Assembly: GCF_003461955.1 (NCBI RefSeq)
Contig: NZ_QTYB01000002.1
Coordinates: 160,314-224,313 of the forward strand
Length of the DNA: 64,000 nucleotides
Origin: Ruminococcus sp. AM36-2AA
GTDB taxonomy: Bacteria > Bacillota > Clostridia > Lachnospirales > Lachnospiraceae
Direction: 5' to 3'
Made by a program: the position numbers and the translations under genes
Shown: one piece after another, positions 54,637 to 62,945 of the stretch
Numbering within the stretch: the stretch's first letter is position 1
How the letters are laid out: each line of letters starts with the position of its first letter
The notes under the pieces: model-generated
What the model was told of the DNA's origin: nothing
Seen by the model: the letters and a program-made list of their open reading frames with translations, nothing else
The model's database searches: none

Positions 54637-54846
54637 ATGTGTGTAGGATTATCAGCAAAAGTAGTAAAGATCAGTGACGGAACCGCAGTGGTAGATGCTG
54701 GCGGCGCAAAGAGAGAAGTTTCCGCCCAGCTTCTGGGAGATCTGGAGCCGGGAGATTATGTGATGGTACATGCTGGTGTTGCCATTGCAAAGATCACTGA
54801 CGATGACGAGGAAGAGACAGACCAGCTGATGGAGGAACTGCTGTGA
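54637..54846 (+). CDS. hypC: HypC-type iron-cofactor chaperone
   Basis: The protein has 69 residues. HypC needs an N-terminal Met-Cys, so I chose the ATG at 54637 (MCVGLSAKVV), which also has GGAGG nine bases upstream. Earlier in-frame starts would bury the Cys. The beta-barrel part and the acidic tail (DDDEEETDQ) are normal. HypC carries the Fe(CN)2CO unit with HypD through Cys2. The motif MCVGLSAK differs from the usual MCLAIPGK: the Pro is missing. Confidence 0.93.
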   Translation: MCVGLSAKVVKISDGTAVVDAGGAKREVSAQLLGDLEPGDYVMVHAGVAIAKITDDDEEETDQLMEELL

Positions 54847-55889
54847 TGGAAGAGAAGAAAAAAACAGCAAGAGAGATCATAGAAGGATATCAGGGGCCGC
54901 CGGTGCGGATCATGGAAGTCTGCGGAACCCATACTCACGAGATTTTCCGTCTGGGGATCCGCAAGCTTCTGCCACCGCAGGTGGAGCTGATTTCAGGCCC
55001 GGGCTGCCCGGTCTGTGTAACACCGGTAGGCTTTATTGACGAGGCGGTTTATCTGGCTCTGGAAAAACAGGCGACCATCTGTACCTTCGGTGACCTTGTC
55101 CGTGTACCGGGGACAAAGAAAAGCCTTGCAGATGCCAGGGCAGAAGGAGCCAGGATACGTATCGTCTATTCACCGGCAGATGCGGAAAAATATGCGAAAG
55201 AACATCCAAAGGAGCAGGTGGTATTTCTTTCTGTTGGTTTTGAGACGACGACACCTGCAGGCTGTCTTTCCGTGAAAAAAGCCAGAGAAGATGGCCTTTC
55301 CAACTACTCTCTCCTTGTGGCAAACAAGACCATGCCACAGGCTTATCAGGCATTAAAAGGCAGTGCGGATGTGTTCCTTTACCCGGGACATGTCAACGCC
55401 ATTACAGGGACTGCACTCTGCGAATGTCTGGCAGAGCAAGGCGTCAGTGGTGTAGTGGCAGGATTTACAGCGAAGGAGCTGCTTACGGCGCTGGCAGTTG
55501 CACTGGTCCGTTTCCAGGAGGGAAAACCTTTCTTTGTAAACTGTTATCCGCGCGTGGTAAAAAGCGAAGGAAGCCCGGAGGCACAGACACTGATCGAGGA
55601 ACTGATGGAACCCTGCGATTCCGAATGGCGTGGACTGGGTGTGATCCCGGGATCCGGCCTGGTGCTCCGGAAAGAATGGGAAGCTTTTGATGCCAGAAAA
55701 AAATATGCGGTGCCGCCGATCAAAGGCAAACCAAATCCGGCCTGTCGCTGTGGCGATGTGCTTCAGGGAAAATGCAAACCGTCGGACTGCAGGGTATTTG
55801 GAAAAGTCTGTACCCCGCAGCATCCGGTAGGAGCCTGTATGGTATCCAATGAAGGAGCCTGTTCCGCATATTTTATGTATGGGAACTGA
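54846..55889 (+). CDS. hypD: HypD, Fe(CN)2CO scaffold protein
   Basis: The protein has 347 residues. Key motifs are EVCGTHTHEIFR, GPGCPVCVTP with the iron-site cysteines, and SVGFETTTPA. The C-terminal [4Fe-4S] cluster region has CRCGDVLQGKCKPSDC, then CTPQHPVGACMVS. All catalytic and cluster Cys are present, so it should be active. Its ATG overlaps the hypC stop by one base, coupling the two partners. Confidence 0.96.
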   Translation: MEEKKKTAREIIEGYQGPPVRIMEVCGTHTHEIFRLGIRKLLPPQVELISGPGCPVCVTPVGFIDEAVYLALEKQATICTFGDLVRVPGTKKSLADARAEGARIRIVYSPADAEKYAKEHPKEQVVFLSVGFETTTPAGCLSVKKAREDGLSNYSLLVANKTMPQAYQALKGSADVFLYPGHVNAITGTALCECLAEQGVSGVVAGFTAKELLTALAVALVRFQEGKPFFVNCYPRVVKSEGSPEAQTLIEELMEPCDSEWRGLGVIPGSGLVLRKEWEAFDARKKYAVPPIKGKPNPACRCGDVLQGKCKPSDCRVFGKVCTPQHPVGACMVSNEGACSAYFMYGN

Positions 55890-56025
55890 TTGATCAACTG
55901 TCCGGTTTAATGGACTATAATACAGGAATACATGTCATACAAACGAAGGATCACATCTGGAAGATCGGACTATATGATACAGATATGATATCCGTTTGAA
56001 CGATCGTAGAAAGAAGATGAAAATT

Positions 56026-57033
56026 ATGGATAATAAAACAGTAACCATGGCACACGGTGCCGGAGGCCGTCAGACCTCAGAACTGATCGATGAAGTATTT
56101 AAAGCACATTTTGCAAACCCGGATCTTACAGCCGATGATGCGGCAGTGCTGGTCCCGCCGGCAGGAAAAATGGCCGTATCCACCGATGGATTTATTGTTT
56201 CTCCGGCATTTTTCCCGGGAGGAAATATCGGCAAGCTTTCCATCTGTGGAACAGTTAATGACCTTGCCTGCATGGGAGCGAAACCGATGTATCTCACCTG
56301 TGCTTTTGTGATCGAGGAAGGTTTTCCCATGGAGAAGCTGGAAGAAATTGCCGCAGCCATGGAAAAAACAGCGAAAGAAGCCGGCGTGCGTATTGTTTCC
56401 GGAGATACCAAGGTGGCAGGAAAAGGACAGGTTGACGGTGTGTTTATCACAACAACCGGAATGGGTGAGATCCAGGATGGCGTGAAGGTAGGCGGTGAGC
56501 TGGCAAAACCGGGAGATGCCATCATTGTGACCGGTGATGTGGGAAGACATGGATGCACCATTCTTCTGGCAAGAGAGGATTTTGGCATCGACGCGGATGT
56601 GACAAGTGACTGTGCACCGCTTTGGGGAACTGTAAAAGAAGTGATGGATGCCACCCATAACCTTCATGTGATCCGCGATGCCACAAGAGGCGGCGTGGGA
56701 ACCGTTCTCTATGAGATTGCAGGCCAGAGTAACGTGGGAATCCGTCTGGATGCGTCGTCTGTTCCGGTAGCTCCGGAAGTAAAAGGTGTCTGCGGTATGC
56801 TGGGCCTGGAGCCACTTTATCTGGCATGTGAGGGACGTATGGTGATCATGGCGCCAAAAGAAGAGGCGGAAAAGATCGTGGAAGCACTGCGTAAATGTCC
56901 GTATTCCAAAGACGCTGCCATTATTGGTGAGGTTACCGAGGACCAGCCTGGAAAAGTTGTCATGACTACGGAAATCGGAACTCAGGCATTACTTCCGCAG
57001 CCAGGCGGGGAACTTCTGCCGAGGATCTGCTGA
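56026..57033 (+). CDS. hypE: HypE, carbamoyl dehydratase
   Basis: The protein has 335 residues. An ATP-binding PurM-like fold has MAHGAGGRQTSELI and GGNIGKLSICGTVNDL, and the chain ends in the essential PRIC tail, whose Cys receives the carbamoyl group and is dehydrated to thiocyanate. I chose the ATG at 56026 with AAGAAG upstream. A 130-base gap without gene or terminator separates it from hypD. With HypF, HypC and HypD, it completes a CN-ligand pathway. Confidence 0.95.
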   Translation: MDNKTVTMAHGAGGRQTSELIDEVFKAHFANPDLTADDAAVLVPPAGKMAVSTDGFIVSPAFFPGGNIGKLSICGTVNDLACMGAKPMYLTCAFVIEEGFPMEKLEEIAAAMEKTAKEAGVRIVSGDTKVAGKGQVDGVFITTTGMGEIQDGVKVGGELAKPGDAIIVTGDVGRHGCTILLAREDFGIDADVTSDCAPLWGTVKEVMDATHNLHVIRDATRGGVGTVLYEIAGQSNVGIRLDASSVPVAPEVKGVCGMLGLEPLYLACEGRMVIMAPKEEAEKIVEALRKCPYSKDAAIIGEVTEDQPGKVVMTTEIGTQALLPQPGGELLPRIC

Positions 57034-57167
57034 CAGATACAGACAGCATAGGAAAGAGAAGGTGAGCGGAAAGAAAAAACGATTTCAGCCTGGAAAATTA
57101 TCAGTAACAAAACAGAGTCCGATAAAACGGACAGTAAAACAGACACTGGAAAGGAGAGGCGGATCTT

Positions 57168-57437
57168 ATGGATACAAGAGTGGCACTGATCTCGATCATT
57201 GTGGAAAACAATGAGGTGATCGATGACATCAACCGTTTTCTTCACGAAGCGGGAAAATATATTATCGGGAGAATGGGAATCCCCTACCGGGAAAAAGGTA
57301 TCAACATCATCAGCATTGCCATTGATGCGCCACAGGATGTGATCAGCTCTTTATCCGGAAAGATTGGCCGTCTCAGGGGAGTTTCCGCAAAAACGGCATA
57401 TTCCAATGTGATCACAAAAGCGGAGGACAGGAAATGA
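57168..57437 (+). CDS. TM1266-type putative iron-only hydrogenase system regulator
   Basis: The 89-residue ACT/NikR-like ferredoxin-fold protein closely fits the TM1266 family (TIGR03959-type). It begins [11 protein letters not shown] and contains [24 protein letters not shown], the core of the family. The family usually sits beside [FeFe]-hydrogenase maturation genes (hydEFG). Here it sits between hypE and a nitrogenase-like set. It might sense redox or a ligand. The ribosome site AAAGGAGAGG is good and the stop overlaps the next start. Confidence 0.85.
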   Translation: MDTRVALISIIVENNEVIDDINRFLHEAGKYIIGRMGIPYREKGINIISIAIDAPQDVISSLSGKIGRLRGVSAKTAYSNVITKAEDRK

Positions 57438-58201
57438 TAAGAGTTGCGGTATACGGAAAGGGCGGCATCGGAAAATCCACCACAGTTTCCAATGTGGCAG
57501 CCGCCCTTGCGGAAAAAGGAATGAAAGTGATGCAGATCGGCTGTGATCCCAAGGCAGATTCCACCATTCTTCTCCGGCATGGGAAAAAAGTCCCCACAGT
57601 GCTGGATCTTTACAACGAAAAGCGCCAGGACCTGAAACTTGCAGATATGGTGCAGATCGGATACGGGGGTGTAGTCTGTGTAGAAGCCGGCGGCCCTACA
57701 CCTGGACTTGGATGTGCGGGAAGAGGTATTATCACTGCGCTGGAAAAACTGAAAGAAACCGGAGCCTATGAGACCTATAAACCGGACATTGTTCTCTACG
57801 ATGTACTGGGAGATGTTGTCTGCGGCGGTTTTTCCATGCCCATGCGAAAAGGGTATGCAGATAAAGTATTTATCATCACCTCCGGAGAAAACATGGCCAT
57901 CCATGCAGGGGCGAATATTGCCATGGCGGTGGAAAATTTCAGAAACAGAGGCTATGCATCTCTGGGAGGGCTGATCCTGAACCGGCGGAATGTGCCAAGA
58001 GAAGAAGAAAAAGTCCGGGAGCTGGCAGAGGATTTTCACACCCAGGTAGTAGGAACTCTTTCCAGAAGTGACCTGGTTCTTGCGGCAGAGGAGCAGGGAA
58101 AAACGCTTCTGGAAGCTTATCCGGAAAGCGAGATGGCAGGAGAATACCGGACGCTGGCAGAACAGATCCTGAATGCATGCAGGGAGGATGGCACATGTTA
58201 A
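57434..58201 (+). CDS. Nitrogenase iron-protein-like reductase, set 2 (NifH-like)
   Basis: The protein has 255 residues, paralogous to the first NifH-like gene. Walker A is GKGGIGKST and the cluster Cys are C94 (PGLGCAGRG) and C130 (DVVCGGF). CDPKADST and YDVLGD are retained. It is coupled on both sides: its start overlaps the TM1266-like stop and the next ATG lies within its last codons. A separate reductase for the second component-1 pair suggests the two sets are not simply interchangeable. Confidence 0.92.
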   Translation: MIRVAVYGKGGIGKSTTVSNVAAALAEKGMKVMQIGCDPKADSTILLRHGKKVPTVLDLYNEKRQDLKLADMVQIGYGGVVCVEAGGPTPGLGCAGRGIITALEKLKETGAYETYKPDIVLYDVLGDVVCGGFSMPMRKGYADKVFIITSGENMAIHAGANIAMAVENFRNRGYASLGGLILNRRNVPREEEKVRELAEDFHTQVVGTLSRSDLVLAAEEQGKTLLEAYPESEMAGEYRTLAEQILNACREDGTC

Positions 58202-59550
58202 AAAGAGTTGGCGATCGGGAGTTTCCGGGAAAAACAGAAGTATTTATAAAAGAAGCTTCTTTTCCGGTGCCCTTTCAGCCGGGGCTGGAATTTAATTCCC
58301 CGGCCCACGGAAACTGGAATATCGTACATACGGGAATGCTGGTTCCGGAAGCGCAGCAGATCTACGTCTGTGCAGACAACTGTATGCGAGGCGTTGTGCT
58401 GACTGCGGCGGAAATGAATGCAGCAGACCGTTTTTCCTTTGTGATCGTGGAGGAAAAAGATCTTCTGGGTGGAAATCTGGAGGATGTGACCATTGAAGGG
58501 GTGACAGATGTCCTGAAGCGTCTGGATAAGAAGCCAAAGGCAGTGCTGCTTTTTACCGTATGTCTCCATCATTTTCTGGGCAGTGATCTGGACCGGATCT
58601 ATGGAGAGCTGGAAAAAAGATTTCCGGAGATCTTTTTTATGCGGTGCTTCATGGATCCCATCATGCAGAAAACAGGCCCCACACCGGATCAGAAGCTTCG
58701 CCTGGCCATGTATGATGCCGTGCAGGAGAGAAAGGCAGATCCAAAATGCGTGACGGTTCTGGGCAGTGATTTTGCGCTGGATGAAGGTTCGGATATCTGC
58801 CGGATCCTGAAGAAAAACGAAATCCTGCTCCGAGAGATACCGACCTGTGAAACCTGGGAGGATTATCAGAACCTTGGAGAGGGAAGTCTGATTCTGAACT
58901 GTTACCCTGCCGGAAAATTCGGGGCAGAAAAACAGGCCGAAAGACTGGGAAGGCCTTTTTTGTATCTGCCGGGAAGTTTTGATTATGGGGAGATACAGGA
59001 ACAGGAAGAGAAGCTGCTGGGAATGCTGGGACAGCAAAACAACAGGAAAACAGGAAAAATCAACGGCCTGGATATCGAAAAAGAGATCCGGGAATGTGAG
59101 GAGGCTCTTTCTCATGCACACCAGATCATCGGTGACACTCCCATAGCAGTGGATTATCTTTTTCATCCAAGGCCCCTGGGACTTACAAAACTTCTCCTTA
59201 CCCATGAATTTCAGGTACAGTCCGTTTTTCTGGACAGTATCAGCCCGGAAGAAAAAGAGGTATTTTTCTGGCTGAAGGAGAATTATCCGGAGCTGAAGTT
59301 GATTTCCACTGTCCGTCCGGAGATGAGGGTGCGGACACGGCAGCAGTCCGAAAAAATCCTTGCCATCGGCCAGAAAGCAGCCTGGTTTACCGGAAGCCGA
59401 AATTTTGTCAATATGGTACAGGGCGGCGGTCTCTGGGGATTTGACGGGATCAGACGTACCGCACAGCTGATGGTGGAAGCATTCAATGAAGAAAAAGATC
59501 CGGAAGATCTGATCGTTCGAAAAGGATGGGGGTGCGAAAGCTGCATATGA
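58195..59550 (+). CDS. Nitrogenase component-1-like protein, set 2, larger subunit
   Basis: The protein has 451 residues. Cys at 59 and 63 lie in [11 protein letters not shown] and C123 in [11 protein letters not shown], matching the component-1 cluster-ligand positions. [16 protein letters not shown] is the equivalent of the KDVVFGG region, and a [18 protein letters not shown] block lies near the C-terminus. It ends in GWGCESCI, a CxxC tail not present in the set-1 homologue. I chose the ATG at 58195 with AGGGAGG upstream. Ligands for FeMoco are not evident. Confidence 0.85.
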   Translation: MLKRVGDREFPGKTEVFIKEASFPVPFQPGLEFNSPAHGNWNIVHTGMLVPEAQQIYVCADNCMRGVVLTAAEMNAADRFSFVIVEEKDLLGGNLEDVTIEGVTDVLKRLDKKPKAVLLFTVCLHHFLGSDLDRIYGELEKRFPEIFFMRCFMDPIMQKTGPTPDQKLRLAMYDAVQERKADPKCVTVLGSDFALDEGSDICRILKKNEILLREIPTCETWEDYQNLGEGSLILNCYPAGKFGAEKQAERLGRPFLYLPGSFDYGEIQEQEEKLLGMLGQQNNRKTGKINGLDIEKEIRECEEALSHAHQIIGDTPIAVDYLFHPRPLGLTKLLLTHEFQVQSVFLDSISPEEKEVFFWLKENYPELKLISTVRPEMRVRTRQQSEKILAIGQKAAWFTGSRNFVNMVQGGGLWGFDGIRRTAQLMVEAFNEEKDPEDLIVRKGWGCESCI

Positions 59551-60833
59551 GACAGGCATATCGAATCATACCGATCTACACGGCAGACGTATCCGGTGTC
59601 TGCTCCGCTTTGTATGAGCTTGGGGGAATGACGGTGATGCATGATCCTTCTGGCTGTAATTCTACCTATAATACCCACGACGAGATCCGCTGGTACGACC
59701 AGGACAGCCTGATCTTTATCTCAGGCCTTACGGATATCGATGCGATCATGGGAAATGATGAGAAATTTCTCCGGGATATCGAAGATGTGGCGGAGGAACT
59801 GAAACCGAAATTTATTGCTCTTGCAAGTTCCCCGATTCCCTTTATGAACGGAACAGATTTTCCTGGACTTGCCCGTGCACTTACGGCCGAGACAGGGATT
59901 CCGGCGTTTTCGGTTCCAACCAGTGGTATGCATGATTATGTGTATGGAGCAGGGCTGGCACTCTCTGAGATTGCCAGACATTTTACTGGCGCTGCAGAGA
60001 AGAGAAAACGGAAATTAAATCTTCTTGGAGTAACACCCCTGGATTTTGGCCCCCAGCCGATGGTAGATGCCATGAAAAAACGTCTGGAAGAACGAGGCTG
60101 GGAGATCCTTTCCACCTGGGCTATGGGCGATACGCTGGAAGAACTTGGGCGTGCCGGTGAGGCGGAGGTAAACCTTGTGGTATCTTCCGTGGGAATCCCG
60201 GCGGCAAATGTTCTGAGAGAGAAATTCGGGACACCTTTTCTGGTGGGAACGCCGGTGGAAGGCTATGAAGATGAGATTTCGGACGCACTTGAGAAGGCAG
60301 CGGGGAGCTTTTATGAAGCGTTTGAGTATAAAAAAGAAAATCCTGCGGAGAAAAATGGAACGCAGATTTCTGGCAGACAGGAAGAGCTGTGGAAAGTAAC
60401 TCCGGACCAGGTGCTCTATTTGCAGAAAAAAGACAGCCAGTCGTCAGAACTTATCTGTTCAGGAGACGATTTGGAAACGATCGACAAAACGATCAACAGA
60501 GCGGATTCGCTTTTCCCTGTTCCGGACATCACCCTCATCGGGGAACCGGTTACCATGGGCTCCCTGGCAGCAGCCATAGAGCAGAAGTGTGGAAAAAAAG
60601 TTCAGCTTCTCTGCCCGCTGGAGATCACAGAAGGACTCCTCCGCCAGGAAGATGAAGCCATCCGCGGGGAAGAAGCCATGGAAGAAAAACTGAAAACTGC
60701 CAGGATCATTGTGGCAGATCCTCTCTACCGCCCGATCTGCCCGGAAAGTGCCACTTTTTATGAGATGCCGCATATTGCATTCTCCGGAAGAATCTATCTC
60801 AAAAATTTGTATAATTTCAGAAAAACCACATAA
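59547..60833 (+). CDS. Nitrogenase component-1-like protein, set 2, smaller subunit
   Basis: The protein has 428 residues and starts at ATG overlapping the previous stop. Residues 28-75 (HDPSGCNSTYNTHDEIRW, then FISGLTDIDAIMGND) align with the set-1 partner. C37 is kept, but the Cys at position 42 of set 1 is replaced in NTHDEI. An additional charged segment around residues 255-310 and the C-terminal part account for the extra 83 residues. It is followed by a strong terminator that closes the cluster. Confidence 0.85.
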   Translation: MRQAYRIIPIYTADVSGVCSALYELGGMTVMHDPSGCNSTYNTHDEIRWYDQDSLIFISGLTDIDAIMGNDEKFLRDIEDVAEELKPKFIALASSPIPFMNGTDFPGLARALTAETGIPAFSVPTSGMHDYVYGAGLALSEIARHFTGAAEKRKRKLNLLGVTPLDFGPQPMVDAMKKRLEERGWEILSTWAMGDTLEELGRAGEAEVNLVVSSVGIPAANVLREKFGTPFLVGTPVEGYEDEISDALEKAAGSFYEAFEYKKENPAEKNGTQISGRQEELWKVTPDQVLYLQKKDSQSSELICSGDDLETIDKTINRADSLFPVPDITLIGEPVTMGSLAAAIEQKCGKKVQLLCPLEITEGLLRQEDEAIRGEEAMEEKLKTARIIVADPLYRPICPESATFYEMPHIAFSGRIYLKNLYNFRKTT

Positions 60834-60848
60834 ACTATAAGAAACCGG

Positions 60849-60879
60849 AAAGGCGTTGCAGAAATAGCAGCGCCTTTTT
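60849..60879 (+). terminator. Terminator of the nitrogenase-like/hyp cluster
   Basis: AAAGGCGTTGC (60849-60859) pairs with GCAGCGCCTTTTT (60867-60879). Confidence 0.88.
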
Positions 60880-60923
60880 ATGACGGTAAAACTGGTGAAC
60901 GGATCTTATATGGAGGGATTTTT

Positions 60924-61355
60924 ATGTGGGGATTTCTGTCGGCGCTGATCTCGGGCGCACTGATGAGCATTCAGGGAGTATTTAACACAAATGTAACAAA
61001 ACAGACAAGTCTGTGGGTTTCCACCGGATGGGTGCAGTTTTCCGCATTTCTGGTCTGTGTGGCTGCATGGCTTTTTACAGGTAGGGAAAGTATCGGTGCA
61101 CTGTGGCAGGTGGAGAATAAATATACGCTGCTTGGAGGCGTGATCGGTGCATTCATTACCATTACCGTGATCCAGAGTATGGGCAGTTTGGGGCCAGCGC
61201 GGTCAGTTATGCTCATTGTGATCTCCCAGCTTGCAGTGGCTTATCTCATAGAACTGATGGGACTTTTTGGAGTGGAAAGAGCGGATTTTCAGTGGAGAAA
61301 GCTGTTTGGAATGCTGATCTGCATTGCAGGCGTGGTCATTTTCAAATGGAAATAG
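60924..61355 (+). CDS. YdcZ/DUF606-type small DMT transporter
   Basis: The 143-residue protein has five predicted membrane helices and fits PF04657 (half-size DMT proteins that dimerise). The N-terminal SALISGALMSIQGVFNTNV is typical. Its substrate is unknown. It is monocistronic after the nitrogenase-like cluster, with GGAGGG before the ATG. Confidence 0.88.
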   Translation: MWGFLSALISGALMSIQGVFNTNVTKQTSLWVSTGWVQFSAFLVCVAAWLFTGRESIGALWQVENKYTLLGGVIGAFITITVIQSMGSLGPARSVMLIVISQLAVAYLIELMGLFGVERADFQWRKLFGMLICIAGVVIFKWK

Positions 61356-61465
61356 AAATAAAAGTATTGTAATATTTGTAATACTTCGTTAAAATAAGGT
61401 ATGGTTTTGTATGAGTAACGGGGCACCTGCCATCACATCGGCAAAAAGGAGTGAACCCCTGACCC

Positions 61466-62242
61466 ATGAAAATAAAATCACATATCAGAAGTGTTCAGTT
61501 TATTTTTTCCATATTTATATTCCTGATCTTTGCAGGACTGACAGGCTGTAAGGATGATGGAGCAGAGTTTCTGGAAAAAGAACTGGTGCAGGAAGAAAGT
61601 GTGGAGACATCCGGAGTGGATTTGGAACAAGAAGATCCTACGGACGCGGAAAGTGGAGTATCTGAGAAGAAGTCTGAGGAGAAGCAAGTGGATACAGTAC
61701 AGGAAACGGCAGCTGCGAAACAGCAGCCGGAGATCTCAGAGATTCCAGAAACGATCTACGTAGACATCTGCGGAGCAGTAACCAGCCCCGGAGTCTATGA
61801 ACTTCCATACGGCAGCCGTGTTTTTCAGGCTATTGAGAAAGCCGGTGGATATCTTCCGGAAGCTGCGGCAAGTTATCTCAACCGTGCGAAGGGACTTTCT
61901 GACGGACAGCAGATCTATGTGCCTACCCAGGCGGAAGTGGACAGCCAGATGATCCAGGTTACTGAGGATGGACAGGAAGCCACATCAGAAACTGCCCCCG
62001 GGAATAACAACGAAGAGGGATCTGCCGGAGAAAATACTGGCGCAGACCAGAAAATCAATCTGAACACCGCTGATGTATCCCAGCTTACCACTCTCACAGG
62101 TGTAGGGGAGTCCAAAGCCCTGGCGATCATCGCTTACAGGGAAGAAAACGGCCCTTTTACTTCCACAGAAGACATTATGAGCGTGCCTGGTATCAAGGAA
62201 GGAACCTATGAGAAGATAAAGGATAAAATAGCAATAAAGTAA
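61466..62242 (+). CDS. comEA: ComEA-like helix-hairpin-helix lipoprotein
   Basis: The protein has 258 residues. A lipoprotein signal peptide ends in FAGLTGC (C28). An acidic low-complexity stretch follows, then a SLBB domain (YVDICGAVTSPGVYELP). The C-terminal helix-hairpin-helix DNA-binding region has INLNTADVSQLTTLTGVGE and IMSVPGIKEGTYEKI. ComEA binds incoming DNA at the cell surface during transformation. comEC is not seen here. A two-component pair follows 10 bases later. The leader at 61362-61386 contains a 7-bp dyad (AAGTATT/AATACTT). Confidence 0.9.
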   Translation: MKIKSHIRSVQFIFSIFIFLIFAGLTGCKDDGAEFLEKELVQEESVETSGVDLEQEDPTDAESGVSEKKSEEKQVDTVQETAAAKQQPEISEIPETIYVDICGAVTSPGVYELPYGSRVFQAIEKAGGYLPEAAASYLNRAKGLSDGQQIYVPTQAEVDSQMIQVTEDGQEATSETAPGNNNEEGSAGENTGADQKINLNTADVSQLTTLTGVGESKALAIIAYREENGPFTSTEDIMSVPGIKEGTYEKIKDKIAIK

Positions 62243-62252
62243 GGAGCGTTAA

Positions 62253-62942
62253 ATGAGCAGGAAAGTATTGGTAGTAGATGATGAGAAACTGATTGTCAAG
62301 GGACTTCGTTTCAGTCTGGAGCAGGATGGAATGGAAGTGGACTGTGCCTATGACGGAGAGGAAGCTCTGGAAAAAGCCAAGGCAGGAGAGTACGATATAA
62401 TTCTTCTGGACCTGATGCTTCCAAAGATGGATGGTCTTGAGGTATGCCAGCAGATCCGTGAATTTTCCAATGTCCCGATTATCATGCTTACAGCAAAAGG
62501 TGAGGATATGGATAAGATTCTGGGCCTGGAATACGGAGCAGACGATTATGTGACCAAACCGTTTAATATTCTGGAAGTCAAGGCCCGTATCAAGGCGATC
62601 ATCCGCCGTGCAGGCAGCAACCAGAACAAACAGGAGAAAGCCAAGACCGTGGAAGTCGGAGAACTGAAGCTGGACTGCGAAGGACGCCGTGTATTTATTT
62701 CCGGAAAAGAGATTAACCTTACAGCCAAGGAATTTGATGTGCTGGAACTTCTGGTATTCAACCCGAACAAGGTATACAGCAGAGAAAATCTTCTGAATAT
62801 CGTATGGGGATATGAGTATCCGGGAGATGTCCGTACAGTAGACGTACATATCCGTCGTTTAAGAGAAAAAATTGAGGCCAATCCCAGTGAGCCGAAATAT
62901 GTACACACCAAATGGGGTGTGGGCTACTATTTCCAGGCATAA
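62253..62942 (+). CDS. OmpR/PhoB-family response regulator
   Basis: The protein has 229 residues. The receiver domain has phospho-acceptor D53 (ILLDLMLPKMDG), an acidic pair (VVDDEK) and Lys in VTKPFN. The C-terminal winged helix includes LTAKEFDVLELL and VDVHIRRLREKI. It is co-transcribed with the following histidine kinase, three bases downstream. It is closest in style to PhoB/WalR regulators. Confidence 0.94.
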   Translation: MSRKVLVVDDEKLIVKGLRFSLEQDGMEVDCAYDGEEALEKAKAGEYDIILLDLMLPKMDGLEVCQQIREFSNVPIIMLTAKGEDMDKILGLEYGADDYVTKPFNILEVKARIKAIIRRAGSNQNKQEKAKTVEVGELKLDCEGRRVFISGKEINLTAKEFDVLELLVFNPNKVYSRENLLNIVWGYEYPGDVRTVDVHIRRLREKIEANPSEPKYVHTKWGVGYYFQA

Positions 62943-62945
62943 GCT

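Noticed and set aside
52068..57033. NiFe hydrogenase operon
   Set aside because: There are no large or small hydrogenase subunits, hypA, hypB or maturation protease anywhere in the window.
48865..60833. Classical nitrogen fixation (nif) operon
   Set aside because: nifB, nifE, nifN and FeMoco-binding residues are not seen, and the small subunits are too short for NifK.
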